Assembly: GCF_016464305.1 (NCBI RefSeq)
Contig: NZ_JAEIOJ010000004.1
Span: 186,001 to 250,000 of the forward strand
Direction of reading: 5' to 3'
DNA from: Umezawaea beigongshangensis
GTDB taxonomy: Bacteria > Actinomycetota > Actinomycetes > Mycobacteriales > Pseudonocardiaceae
DNA: 64,000 nt
Shown: positions 25,317 through 34,049 of the stretch, one piece after another
Position numbering within the stretch: position 1 is the stretch's first letter
Layout of the letters: each line of letters opens with the position of its first letter
Program-made: the position numbers and the translations under genes
The notes under the pieces: generated by a model
Told to the model about the DNA's origin: nothing
The model's input: the letters and a program-made list of their open reading frames with translations, nothing else
The model's database searches: none

Positions 25317-27104
25317 ATGAGCGAGAACAGCGCGACCACGGCGAACGGCGACGGCGGCGACGACCCCGACGGGGGTGATCGCGGCGCGGGGGACGCCGTG
25401 CCCGCCGTCGAGGTGGAGGACCCGGCGCCCGGACGCGCGCGGCGCGTGCTGCGCGGTGTCCGGCGCGTCCTCCCGTCGCCGAAGCTGGTCGCGAGCCTGT
25501 CCCTGCTGCTCGTGGTGCTCGCGGGCGCGGCGTTCGCGCTCGCCCTGGCCCTGGTGGAGATCCCCGAGCCCAACGACTTCGCCACCCGCGAGGCGACGAT
25601 CTTCACCTGGGCCGACGGCTCGCGCATCACCCACGTCGGCGTGAACCGCCAGCCCGTCGAGTTCGAGGAGATCCCGCAGGTCGTGCGCGACGCCGTGCTC
25701 GCGGCGGAGGACCGCTCCTTCTACAGCGACCCCGGCGTCTCCGTGACCGGCCTGCTGCGCGCGCTGAAGAACAACATCACCGACGACAGCGGCGGGAACC
25801 TCCAGGGCGGGTCGACGATCACCCAGCAGTACGTGAAGAACTACTACCTCACCCGGGAGCAGACCCTGCGCCGCAAGGCGGAGGAGATCCTGGTGTCCGT
25901 CAAGATCGCCGAGAGCACTCCCAAGGACACCGTGCTGCGGGACTACCTGAACACGGCGTTCTTCGCCCGCGGCGCGTACGGCGTCGAGGCGGCCTCGCGC
26001 GCCTACTTCGCCGTGCCCGTCGACTCCCTGGACGGGGACCCGGCGCGGGCCGCCTACCTGGCCGCGCTGATCCAGGCCCCCTACTACTACGCCACCGCGC
26101 CGGACGACCCCGAGGCCGCGACGGCGCTGCGCGAGCGGTGGGACTACGTCGTGGACGGCATGGTCGAGCAGGGTCGGCTCACCGCCCAGCAGCGCGCCGG
26201 ACTGGCGTTCCCGGAACCGGTGCGCCACCAGCCGGACGAGCTGTCCGGCGTCAACGGCTACGCGGTCGACGCGGCCACCCAGTACCTCGACGGCCTGCAC
26301 GAGCGGGACCCGAGCGTCCCGGACGCCGCGACGCTGACCAGCGGCGGGTACACCGTCGTGACGACCTACCGCCCGGAGACGATGAGGGCGACGAGCGAGG
26401 CCGTGGCCTCCGGCCTGGCCGGTCTCGACCCGGCCAGGCCGGAGGACCGCGACGTCCACCTGGCCGCCGCGTCGGTGGACGTGGCCACCGGCGCGATCGT
26501 CGGCTTCCACGGCGGACCCGATTACCTGGAGCAGAGCTTCAACGACGCGTTCCAGGCCGCCGGCCCGATCGGTTCCCTGGCCCGGCTGCTGCTGAAGTCC
26601 GGGGACAAGGGGTTCGAGGAGGAAGCGCTGCCCCCGAGCACCGTGGAGGCCCTGGCGGCCATGCGGGTCCACGACGTCCGGCACGACGGCCGTCCCCCGA
26701 CCGTGGAGGACCTGGCGACGACCCCGATGCGCGCGGCGGCCGCGCTCGCCGCCCTCGGCTCGACCTACCGGGAGCCGTACCACGTGGCCGAGATCCGCAA
26801 GGACGGTCGGGTCGTGTGGCGGGCGCCCGAGCCCGACCCGGTCGCCGAGGCGGAGGCGCGACCGGGGGCGCTGATGAGCTCGGGCACGGACGACGGCGGC
26901 AGGTGGGCGTGGTCGATGGGCCTCGACGGCACCACGGCGACGGCCGTGGCGATGTTCGCGACAGAACCCGGCAGTCACCAGAACCGCAGGCTCGGCGGGA
27001 TGTCGCCGATGGGCGAACGGCGTGCGCCGACGGAGGCGGACGGCGACGGCCTCCTCTCCGACCGGCCGACCCACGTCCTGGCGACACTGCTGTCCCGGCG
27101 GTGA
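25317..27104 (+). CDS. class A penicillin-binding protein with inactivated transpeptidase domain
   Basis: 595 residues from the ATG at 25317; start uncertain, since GGAGG lies 14 nt upstream. Acidic cytoplasmic tail, one membrane helix (about 57-80), glycosyltransferase GT51 domain with EDRSF (131-135) and QGGSTITQQYVKN (163-175), then a penicillin-binding-like domain. In the latter the SxxK nucleophile motif reads SLAR (420-423) and the KTGT box reads SSGT (521-524), so acylation chemistry should be lost. It would polymerise glycan strands without cross-linking. Normal class A proteins are 650-800 residues, so the second domain is also shortened. Codon use is like the neighbours. Confidence 0.85.
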   Translation: MSENSATTANGDGGDDPDGGDRGAGDAVPAVEVEDPAPGRARRVLRGVRRVLPSPKLVASLSLLLVVLAGAAFALALALVEIPEPNDFATREATIFTWADGSRITHVGVNRQPVEFEEIPQVVRDAVLAAEDRSFYSDPGVSVTGLLRALKNNITDDSGGNLQGGSTITQQYVKNYYLTREQTLRRKAEEILVSVKIAESTPKDTVLRDYLNTAFFARGAYGVEAASRAYFAVPVDSLDGDPARAAYLAALIQAPYYYATAPDDPEAATALRERWDYVVDGMVEQGRLTAQQRAGLAFPEPVRHQPDELSGVNGYAVDAATQYLDGLHERDPSVPDAATLTSGGYTVVTTYRPETMRATSEAVASGLAGLDPARPEDRDVHLAAASVDVATGAIVGFHGGPDYLEQSFNDAFQAAGPIGSLARLLLKSGDKGFEEEALPPSTVEALAAMRVHDVRHDGRPPTVEDLATTPMRAAAALAALGSTYREPYHVAEIRKDGRVVWRAPEPDPVAEAEARPGALMSSGTDDGGRWAWSMGLDGTTATAVAMFATEPGSHQNRRLGGMSPMGERRAPTEADGDGLLSDRPTHVLATLLSRR

Positions 27105-27394
27105 CCGCTCCGTCGGACCGTCGCGACGGCGTGCGGTGTCCCGATCCGCCGGACACGGCGGGGGAACCGGGCGAAGGCGCGACCGCACGCGCCCGACGAG
27201 CTCGCCCGCGGGGTGAGGCGGTGCACCGGCGCTGCACTTGCGGACACCCGTTCGGAGGGCGTCGGGGCAGGACGTTCCACGAGCCCTGGACAGGCGACCC
27301 CCCGAGGCGTAAGCGTCGACCATCTCCGGCCGGGGGACGCCGTCGCGCGCACCGGCCGACCGGCACACCCGCACGCAGAGGAAAGCCACACCCG

Positions 27395-28642
27395 ATGACA
27401 CGCAGCGGACCCGATCCCCTCGGCACACCTGCTCCCCGGCCGACGGGCGCGCAGCCCGACCGGCTGTACGAGATCGACCTGCTGCGGATCATCGCCGCCG
27501 TCGCGGTGGTGATCTACCACTACACGTTCTCCGGTTTCGCGAGTCACCTCACCGAGGTCGGTTTCCCCGGACTGAGCGTCATCACCCGGTACGGCTACCT
27601 CGGCGTCGACCTGTTCTTCCTGATCAGCGGGTTCGTCGTGCTGCTCAGCGCGTGGAACCGCACGCCGGAGAAGTTCGTGGTGTCGCGGATCGTGCGGCTC
27701 TACCCGGCGTTCTGGGTGGCGGTCACGCTCACGGCGATCGTGTCGGTCACGCTGAGCCGCGGCGTGTTCCCGGTGTCGATCGTGCAGTACCTGGCGAACC
27801 TGACGATGTTCAACTCGCTGCCGAACATCGAGAACGTCGACGTCGTCTACTGGACCCTGTGGGCCGAGATCAGGTTCTACCTGCTCGTCTTCGTCCTCAC
27901 CTGCGTCGGCATCACCCGCCAGCGCGTGATCGGCGTGCTGTGGGCGTGGCTCGCCGCCACGTTCCTGCTCCAGGCCGGTTTCCTGCCCGCCGGGCTGCAC
28001 GGCGTCCTCGACCTCGCGGTGCAGTCGACGTTCTCGCACTACTTCATCGCGGGCATGGCGCTGTGCGTGATCCACCGGTCCGGCGGCTCCTGGTCGCTGT
28101 GGGCGATCATCGCGATCTCCCTGGGCAACGCCCTGTTCCGCGGCGCGCAGTTCGCCGCCGCGGTGGCCGACCGCTACCAGACGGAGCTGAACACGGTGGT
28201 CGTGCTGGTCACCATCGTGCTGATCTTCGTCGTGATCTGCCTGATCGCCCTGCGGGTCACCCGCTCGCTCGGCAAGCCCTGGTTCTCCACGGCGGGGTCG
28301 CTGACCTACCCGCTGTACCTGGTGCACGCCCACATCGGCTTCGTGATCTTCGTCTGGCTCGGCCCGGTGGTTCCCGGCTACGTCCTGCTGGTCGGCACGA
28401 CGGCGCTGATGTTCGGCGTCGCGTGGCTCATCCACATCACGGCGGAGCGCCGCTTCGCACCGGTGCTCAAGCGCGTCCTGGACCGCTGGGCAACGGCGCT
28501 GCGCAACCGGATCTCACCACCGCAGCCGCCCGCGCCGCCCGCCCCGCAGCGGCCGGTCGACGAGCCGACGGAGTTCCTGACCGTGCCCATCACGCCCTAC
28601 CGCGACGGCGGCCCCCGCCCGGCGCCCGGCCACCACCGGTAG
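27395..28642 (+). CDS. acyltransferase family 3 membrane protein (OafA/YrhL-like)
   Basis: 415 residues from the ATG at 27395 (AGAGGAAAG ~12 nt upstream). Ten or so membrane helices; the signature EIDLLRIIAAVAVVIYHY at ~28-45 supplies the R and H typical of the family, followed by GYLGVDLFFLISGFVVLLS and a R-x-x-RLYPAFW motif. These enzymes O-acylate cell-surface glycans, lipids or small molecules. The C-terminal ~50 residues are a cytoplasmic Pro-rich tail. It follows the PBP-like gene by 290 bp with no recognisable promoter; a link to wall modification is possible. Confidence 0.85.
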   Translation: MTRSGPDPLGTPAPRPTGAQPDRLYEIDLLRIIAAVAVVIYHYTFSGFASHLTEVGFPGLSVITRYGYLGVDLFFLISGFVVLLSAWNRTPEKFVVSRIVRLYPAFWVAVTLTAIVSVTLSRGVFPVSIVQYLANLTMFNSLPNIENVDVVYWTLWAEIRFYLLVFVLTCVGITRQRVIGVLWAWLAATFLLQAGFLPAGLHGVLDLAVQSTFSHYFIAGMALCVIHRSGGSWSLWAIIAISLGNALFRGAQFAAAVADRYQTELNTVVVLVTIVLIFVVICLIALRVTRSLGKPWFSTAGSLTYPLYLVHAHIGFVIFVWLGPVVPGYVLLVGTTALMFGVAWLIHITAERRFAPVLKRVLDRWATALRNRISPPQPPAPPAPQRPVDEPTEFLTVPITPYRDGGPRPAPGHHR

Positions 28643-28651
28643 GCGGCGGAC

Positions 28652-28843
28652 GTGGGCAGGGGCCGGGTGACGCGCGCCGTTCCGCCGGACGACGCGCCCG
28701 GCGTGCGCGAGCCGCGGCGGCCACGGCCCCGCGGTCCCGTCGACGCGGGGCAGAAGGTCCCGGCGTCCGACGAGGCCGCCGCGGCGAGCAACGACACCGA
28801 GCGGGCGGGGGAGGACCAGCCGCGGCGCGAGCGGTCCCGGTAG
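28652..28843 (+). CDS. possible small disordered basic protein
   Basis: 63 codons from a GTG, nearly all ending in G or C, giving a Pro/Arg-rich, disordered product with no hydrophobic segment. No strong ribosome site and no recognisable family. It is in the ~300-bp gap between the acyltransferase and the convergent PH-domain gene; a small GTCCCG/CGGGAC hairpin spans its stop. It could be a chance frame. Confidence 0.3.
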   Translation: MGRGRVTRAVPPDDAPGVREPRRPRPRGPVDAGQKVPASDEAAAASNDTERAGEDQPRRERSR

Positions 28844-28946
28844 CGGGACGGTCGTGCCGGTGGTCCCCCCGCGACCGGGAGATCGCCGGTTCCCGGCCGG
28901 GCGGTGGACGCCCCGGATCGACCTCAGGAGCGCGGTGGGCGCGTGA

Positions 28947-30605
28947 TCACCCGTTCTTCGCGCTCTCGCCGCCGGGCGCGGTCTCCGCGATGAACCGGGC
29001 CGCGAGTTCCGGGGTCGCGCCCCTGACGAACGCGAGCGCCTGGCCGGTGCCGGCGTCCGGCAGCACGTAGTGCCGTCTTCCAGCCGGGGTGGGGATCTGC
29101 ACGGTCACCCGCTGGCCGATCCGCTGCGGGATCGACTGACGCAGGGTCCAGCCGATCACCGCGCGGGTCTCCAGCGCCACCGTGGACCGGCTGAACGCCC
29201 CCCGGCGGACCACCAGGTACGAGCCGCTGAGCGCGTGGCCGAGCGACCGGTACGCGAACACGGCGGCGAGCAGGGCCACCGGCCAGATCCCGAACCCGAT
29301 CAGCCACGCCCGGTCGGGGAGCACGTCGGTCCTCCCGAGCCAGAACAGCACTCCCGCGACGACGGCCGCGCCGCAGGTGGCCCAGAGGAGGCGCCGGGTC
29401 AGCGCGCCGCGCGGGTGGCGCTCCAGCCGGGCCTCCATCGGGCTGGGCTCACCGGTGAGCACTCCGGCGGCCACCTCGCGGGCCTCCCACAACCGCACGC
29501 GCGGCAGGATGGCGGCCGCGGCCTCCTCGCCGGAACCCCCGGCGAGACCGGTGGTGACGACCTTCGTCCTGGTGAGGCCGAGCCAGCGCCACAGCAGCGG
29601 TTCCTCGAACTCGATGCCGCGGATGCGCGCTTCGTCGCGGTACACCGTGCGGGAGCTGAGCAGCCCTCGCCGGGTGAGCAGCGCCGGACGCCCCTTCGAG
29701 GCGGTGCGGACGAGTGCGAAGTTCCAGTTCGCCATCACGTGGGCGAGGGCGAGGCCCGCGACGCCCAACGGGTGGGCCACCGCGCAGAAGAGGACGAGCG
29801 ACCACCAGAACCCGCGCTGCTCGTAGCCGACCAGGTCGCCGACGACCTCCAGGAGGTCGACGCCGAACGGCTGGAGGAACCAGTGCAGGCCGAAGCCCGG
29901 ACCGACGACCAGGGCGATGGCCCAGACGCTGAACATCTCGTAGAGGACCCACGGTCCGCGGAACCGGGCGAGGACCTCCTCCTGCGGTCCGGCCTCCGGC
30001 TCGACCGCCTCCCGGTCCGCGTCCACCACCGGCGCGACCCCTCCCACCGGCGGGGGCCGGGAGGCCGGTTCGTCCGCGACGTCCGGCATCAGCTCGCGGC
30101 GGAGCTCCTCGGCGGTGGCGGTGGCGAGCGCGTTCAGCGTGAACGAGGACCTGGCCTCGCCGGATCCGATGTGGACCACCCGCACCCCGGCGAGGCGGTG
30201 CCGCGGCCGCGCGCTGCTGTCCACGCTCCGGACGCGGTCGCGGGGGACGTGGCGGTACTTGCGGACCAGCCAGCCGGTCCGGCGCTCGACGCGTTCGGGG
30301 GTGACGCGGTACCGGGTCTTGAGGAAGCGGAGGAAGGCCAGCACGGTGACGGAGATCCCGGCCGCGCTGGCCACGAGCAGCGGCCACGCGGGACCGGACG
30401 GGGTGTTCAGCACGGCCGTGGCCAGCACGCCCGGCACGACGGAGATGATCAGCCGGACCAGGTCGGCCCACACCGTCCGGCCGCTGAGGCGTTCCCAGGG
30501 GATCTCGGGGTGGCTCTCCGGGGCGGGCGCCGGCTCGGCGGGAACGTCGTCGACGGCGCCGGTGCGCCCGGTCGCCGTGCCGGAGGCCGGGTTCCCGGCG
30601 GTCAC
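28947..30605 (-). CDS. YdbT-like membrane protein with PH (bPH2) domains
   Basis: 552 residues from a GTG overlapping the stop of the gene upstream (GTGA). Six or so membrane helices arranged as pairs, each followed by a soluble bacterial PH domain: TRYRVTPERVERRTGWLVRK, YRHVPRDRVRSVDSSARPRH near residues 105-150, a second around 290-340, and a C-terminal one ending VTVQIPTPAGRRHYVLPDA. This is the YdbT architecture; such proteins work with a shorter YdbS partner, encoded here just upstream. In Bacillus the pair affects resistance to antimicrobial peptides and small-molecule stress, but the mechanism is unclear. Confidence 0.8.
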   Translation of the reverse strand: MTAGNPASGTATGRTGAVDDVPAEPAPAPESHPEIPWERLSGRTVWADLVRLIISVVPGVLATAVLNTPSGPAWPLLVASAAGISVTVLAFLRFLKTRYRVTPERVERRTGWLVRKYRHVPRDRVRSVDSSARPRHRLAGVRVVHIGSGEARSSFTLNALATATAEELRRELMPDVADEPASRPPPVGGVAPVVDADREAVEPEAGPQEEVLARFRGPWVLYEMFSVWAIALVVGPGFGLHWFLQPFGVDLLEVVGDLVGYEQRGFWWSLVLFCAVAHPLGVAGLALAHVMANWNFALVRTASKGRPALLTRRGLLSSRTVYRDEARIRGIEFEEPLLWRWLGLTRTKVVTTGLAGGSGEEAAAAILPRVRLWEAREVAAGVLTGEPSPMEARLERHPRGALTRRLLWATCGAAVVAGVLFWLGRTDVLPDRAWLIGFGIWPVALLAAVFAYRSLGHALSGSYLVVRRGAFSRSTVALETRAVIGWTLRQSIPQRIGQRVTVQIPTPAGRRHYVLPDAGTGQALAFVRGATPELAARFIAETAPGGESAKNG

Positions 30606-31132
30606 GTCGCGTCCCCCGCGGTGGCCTGCGTGATCCTGTTGAGGTGACGCACGGTCTCCTCGGCGACCTCGGCGTCCAGCCCCTCGATGGTGATGCCGCC
30701 CTCGCTGGACGCGGTGACCACCTTGACCGTGGCCAGACCGAGCGCCTGCTGGAGCAGACCGCGTTCCGCGTCGATCCGCTGAATGCGCGAGATCGGGACG
30801 ATCCGCCACTCCCTGGTGAGCCAGCCCTGCAACACGTACACCGCTTCGTCCGACGTCTCCCACCGGTGCACCGAATAGCGCCAGGCCGGCATGACGGCGA
30901 TGTTCACCAGGTAGACGGCGCCGACGACCAGGGTGATCGGGAGCAACCACGTGCGGATTCCGTCGAACAGCACGAGAAGAGCGGTCAGGACCCCCAGCAC
31001 CCCCGATGCCCAGAACAACGCGTTCAGCGTGCGCCAGAGGACGAAACGGCGGTCGAGCCGGTGCCGGGGCGGGTGGACGACCAGTTCGTCCGAACCGAGT
31101 CCCGACGGGGCTGGACGGGACACTTCGGCCAT
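30602..31132 (-). CDS. YdbS-like membrane protein with PH (bPH2) domain
   Basis: 176 residues, ATG at 31130-31132. Two membrane helices (about 35-75) precede a bPH2 domain containing YSVHRWETSDEAVYVLQGWL and the family phrase REWRIVPISRIQRIDAERG. The product pairs with the YdbT-like protein encoded 4 bp overlapping downstream, as in other bacteria. It is the promoter-proximal gene of the two-gene operon; no clear promoter is visible in the 185 bp upstream. Confidence 0.8.
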   Translation of the reverse strand: MAEVSRPAPSGLGSDELVVHPPRHRLDRRFVLWRTLNALFWASGVLGVLTALLVLFDGIRTWLLPITLVVGAVYLVNIAVMPAWRYSVHRWETSDEAVYVLQGWLTREWRIVPISRIQRIDAERGLLQQALGLATVKVVTASSEGGITIEGLDAEVAEETVRHLNRITQATAGDAT

Positions 31133-31317
31133 GACTCGATGTTCCACCAGTTCGTGAGCCGGGGCAACGAGACGATCTCGGCGAGACGGCGAGGGCGACC
31201 GGAACCCCGGCCGGCAGCAGGCACCCCTGCCGTCTCCGGTCGACGACCACGCCGGTTCCGGGCTCGTCCTCCGGCGCGTCGCGAACAGTCGGACGCCACG
31301 CGTTCCCGTTGATCGGA

Positions 31318-31860
31318 TCAGCGCTTCTGGACGGCAGCACCACGTTCCCGACGGCCGTACACCATGTTCCGCAGAACGACTTCCGCCGGTCCGCGCCGCC
31401 CGGTGCCCGTCTGGAGCCGGATCAGCACGCCGCTGTCCGAGAGCGCCTCCGCGGGCAGGTCGAGGTGCCCGAGGTTCGCCAGCGCCGTCGGCAGCCCGCC
31501 GAGCCAGCCGATCGTCACGCCGAGCACGGCGGTCCACCGGAGCGGGCGCAGGTGGCGGTACGGCTCCTCCAGCACGCGGTGACGTGCCGTCACGAACCCG
31601 AGCAGCACCGCGGCGTGCCCGGCGAAGGACAGCGGTCCGCCGACGAGGGTGACGATCGACCACGTGCCGAGCCTGGTCCACACCGAGGCCGGGAAGTCCG
31701 GCTCGCCGGGGGCGTACGCGGCGACGGAGGACCGACCGGGCGTGAACCGGTCCGAGCCGAGGTCGCCGCTGACGACCGCCAGCAGCACGGGCACGATCGT
31801 GACCAGGACCAGCACGGCCTGGTTCACCGAGCCGCGTGCCACCTGCGGTGGTTCGACCAC
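31318..31860 (-). pseudogene. membrane-protein remnant (possibly DUF418-like)
   Basis: 180 codons, GTG start. Three or four hydrophobic segments (NQAVLVLVTIVPVLLAVV; TWSIVTLVGGPLSFAGHAAV; WTAVLGVTIGWLGGLPTAL) with an ARHRVLEEPYRHL loop. These resemble the middle of DUF418-type membrane proteins, normally ~400 residues. Both ends look wrong: there is no N-terminal half, and after LGHLD the hydrophobic pattern stops in a basic, soluble tail, as after a frameshift. I read it as a fragment; an intact small membrane protein is the alternative. Confidence 0.4.
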
Positions 31861-31934
31861 GATCCCGAGACCATCGCCGACGCCGGTGAAGCAGGTCCGG
31901 TTTCAGCGTCGGAGTCCGGCGACGGGTGGAAAAG

Positions 31935-31973
31935 ATCAAGCCCCGACCGCGTTTCAGCAGGTCAGGGCTTGAT
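31935..31973 (-). terminator. Rho-independent terminator of tRNA-Arg
   Basis: Inverted repeat ATCAAGCCC-C-GACC (31935-31948) with GGTC-A-GGGCTTGAT (31960-31973), one mismatch, 11-nt loop. On the minus strand the stem is followed by CTTTT, and it lies 20 bp beyond the 3' end of tRNA-Arg. Confidence 0.8.
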
Positions 31974-31992
31974 TCACCCGGCGAAAGGTGAG

Positions 31993-32065
31993 TGCCCCCG
32001 GCAGGATTCGAACCTGCGACACACGGTTTAGGAAACCGATGCTCTATCCCCTGAGCTACGAGGGC
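31993..32065 (-). tRNA. tRNA-Arg (anticodon CCU)
   Basis: 73-nt cloverleaf on the minus strand: acceptor GCCCTCG pairs with CGGGGGC; D-arm AGCTCAGGGGATAGAGC; anticodon loop TTCCTAA (anticodon CCT) on a five-pair stem; TpsiC arm with GGTTCGAATCC. No CCA is encoded. A terminator follows. Confidence 0.95.
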
Positions 32066-32280
32066 GAGGCACGACCAGACTAGCGGACACCCCGCGCGCC
32101 CCCCGCACCTGGGCTCACCCACGTGAGCCGCGGGAGCACCACGCGGGCCGGGCGGTGAGCACCGGGGGTGAGAACGCGGCACCCGGCCCGCCGCTGATGG
32201 GAGGAAGGTGGGGTCCCCGCCTTCTGCCCCGGACGTGCGTCGGGTAGGCAGGAGCCACCCCCACAGCGAAGGCAGCAGTC

Positions 32281-33198
32281 ATGAGCGGCAGACCCTGGCC
32301 CGACTTCCGGCCCGGCCCCCTCGGATCCGTCGGGGCCTGGTGGCGTCGGCGTCGCGACCTCGGCGCCTACTCGGAACTCAGCGATCCGCTACCCCAGTTC
32401 ACGATCGTGTCCACTCCCTCGTCGCACCAGCAGGAGTTCCAGACGCCCCTGCCGAGCGTCGTGCACGGGCTCGACTTCCAGGCGTCCTTCACGGTCGTCT
32501 GGCGGTTCGACGCCAGCACCGGGCGGCGGCACAACTCGCCCCGGTCGGCGGCGGTCAACGGCATCGTGCAGCGGGCGCGGGAGATCAGCTCCACCACCAG
32601 CGTCGTCCACCACGCGCCGTTGCAGCACCAGCTCGGCGACGAGCTGGCCGCGGAGCTCCAGGTCGGCACGACGCACGTGTGGGCGCGCGCGGAGAACGTC
32701 GAGATCAGCGTCGAGGAGGACGACCTGGCGCTGGCTCGCAAGCACCTCGAACTCCTGCGGACGCGGACGCTGCGGCAGGCGGAGCGGGAGCTGGAGCGGG
32801 CCGAGATGAGCTACCTGCGGGACGAGGTCCTCACCGATCTCGCCACCGCGACGGTGTGGTGGTTGCAGCGCAACGGGTACCAGGTCGAGCAGGCGGTGGC
32901 GCTGTCCCAGCAGCTCGACGAGCTGGTGCGGATCGCGTCGCAGCGGCGCGACCGGCACTGGGCCGAGTCGCTGGTCACCAGCTTCGAGCAGGCGCTGCCG
33001 CGGTTGTCCGACTCCCACCGGCACGACGTGCGGCAGCACCTGGCCAGGGCGCTGGGCGTCTACGGCGGGTCCGAGGTCGCCTCGGAGTTCGCGGACCGGA
33101 TCGGGCTCCCGCACCAGCTGCCCCGCGGCGAGTCCGACGGGCGGCAGCCGCCCGGCGGGCAGCAGCACACCAACGGGGTCGCGAAGCAGTTTCCGTGA
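32281..33198 (+). CDS. SPFH/band-7-like protein, paralogue 1
   Basis: 305 residues from ATG 32281. After a short basic start it has VVHGLDFQASFTVVWRF (near 60-76), a beta/alpha region with RSAAVNGIVQRARE, then a segment resembling the end of SPFH/band-7 domains (AENVEISVEEDDLALARKHL) and a charged coiled coil ending YLRDEVLTDLATATVWWLQR (about 178-198). The C-terminal ~35 residues are disordered. It is clearly homologous to the protein at 37616-38386, which closes the cyclase-like/STAND-like operon. No membrane helix. I infer a scaffold role in the same signalling module; the fold call is my own reading and needs a profile search. Confidence 0.6.
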   Translation: MSGRPWPDFRPGPLGSVGAWWRRRRDLGAYSELSDPLPQFTIVSTPSSHQQEFQTPLPSVVHGLDFQASFTVVWRFDASTGRRHNSPRSAAVNGIVQRAREISSTTSVVHHAPLQHQLGDELAAELQVGTTHVWARAENVEISVEEDDLALARKHLELLRTRTLRQAERELERAEMSYLRDEVLTDLATATVWWLQRNGYQVEQAVALSQQLDELVRIASQRRDRHWAESLVTSFEQALPRLSDSHRHDVRQHLARALGVYGGSEVASEFADRIGLPHQLPRGESDGRQPPGGQQHTNGVAKQFP

Positions 33199-33238
33199 CC
33201 GGGTGCGGGCGCGCGGTGGCATCACTAGGTTGTGCCGG

Positions 33239-33997
33239 GTGACCAACAACCTCACCGACCACCTGCCGCACGCCCGGAGCGCTGCCGTCGCGGCGGGGCT
33301 CCGCGTGCTCGCCCGGTTCACGCCGTTCGCCGAGCCCGAGCTGCTCGGGCTGCGCGACGTCGTGCGGCCGGGCGACGTGTGCGTGGACGTCGGTGCGGCT
33401 CTCGGCCTCTACACCGTCACCCTGTCGCAGCTCGTCGGCCCGACGGGGACGGTGCACAGCGTCGAACCGCTGGTGTTCGCGCACCCCGCCCTGTCGTTCC
33501 TGCTGCGGCCCCGCGAGGGGCGCAACATCGTGCGGCACTCGGTCGCGCTGGGCACGCGGGAGGGGCGCGAGGTCATGAGCGTCCCGGTCCGCCACGGCTC
33601 GCCGGTCACCGGCCGCTCGTTCCTCACGACGGGGTCGAACGGTCTCGGGTCGAACACCGAGTTCTCCGAGCACCTGGACGTCCTGGTGCGGACGGACACG
33701 CTCGACCGGTTCTGCGAGAGCAACGGCGTCGACCGGCTCGACTTCCTCAAGGCCGACGTCGAGGGCGCCGAGCTGCGGGTGCTCCAGGGCGGCGAGCGGA
33801 CGATCGACAGGTTCCGGCCGACGGTGCTGCTGGAGATCGAGGAGCGCCACGTGCGGCGCTTCGACCACCACGCGCAGGACGTGGCGGACTGGATGTGCCA
33901 GCGCGGCTACCGGATGACGGTGTGGCAGGGCGGGGCGTGGCGCGAGGCGGACCGGGTCAGCTCCGCGGTGCGCAACTACCTCTTCCGGCCGTTGTAA
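33239..33997 (+). CDS. FkbM-family SAM-dependent methyltransferase
   Basis: 252 residues from the GTG at 33239; a TAGGTT -10-like box ends 7 nt before, suggesting a leaderless start. Motif I CVDVGAALGLYTV (about residues 46-58), a following acidic VEPL, and the family-defining FLKADVEGAELRVLQGG near residue 175 identify FkbM-type O-methyltransferases, which usually methylate sugars or glycosylated products. C-terminal region ends SSAVRNYLFRPL as in many homologues. It sits between the first SPFH-like gene and the Crp-like regulator; whether it belongs to that module is unclear. Confidence 0.8.
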   Translation: MTNNLTDHLPHARSAAVAAGLRVLARFTPFAEPELLGLRDVVRPGDVCVDVGAALGLYTVTLSQLVGPTGTVHSVEPLVFAHPALSFLLRPREGRNIVRHSVALGTREGREVMSVPVRHGSPVTGRSFLTTGSNGLGSNTEFSEHLDVLVRTDTLDRFCESNGVDRLDFLKADVEGAELRVLQGGERTIDRFRPTVLLEIEERHVRRFDHHAQDVADWMCQRGYRMTVWQGGAWREADRVSSAVRNYLFRPL

Positions 33998-34049
33998 CCA
34001 CTGGAACGGTCGCTTTCGCGAACGGTCTCCCTGCCGGTAGGCAACGATC

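Noticed and set aside
31935-31973. Integration (att) site next to tRNA-Arg
   Set aside because: The repeat is an inverted one followed by CTTTT, which fits a terminator; no repeat of the tRNA 3' end or integrase gene was found.
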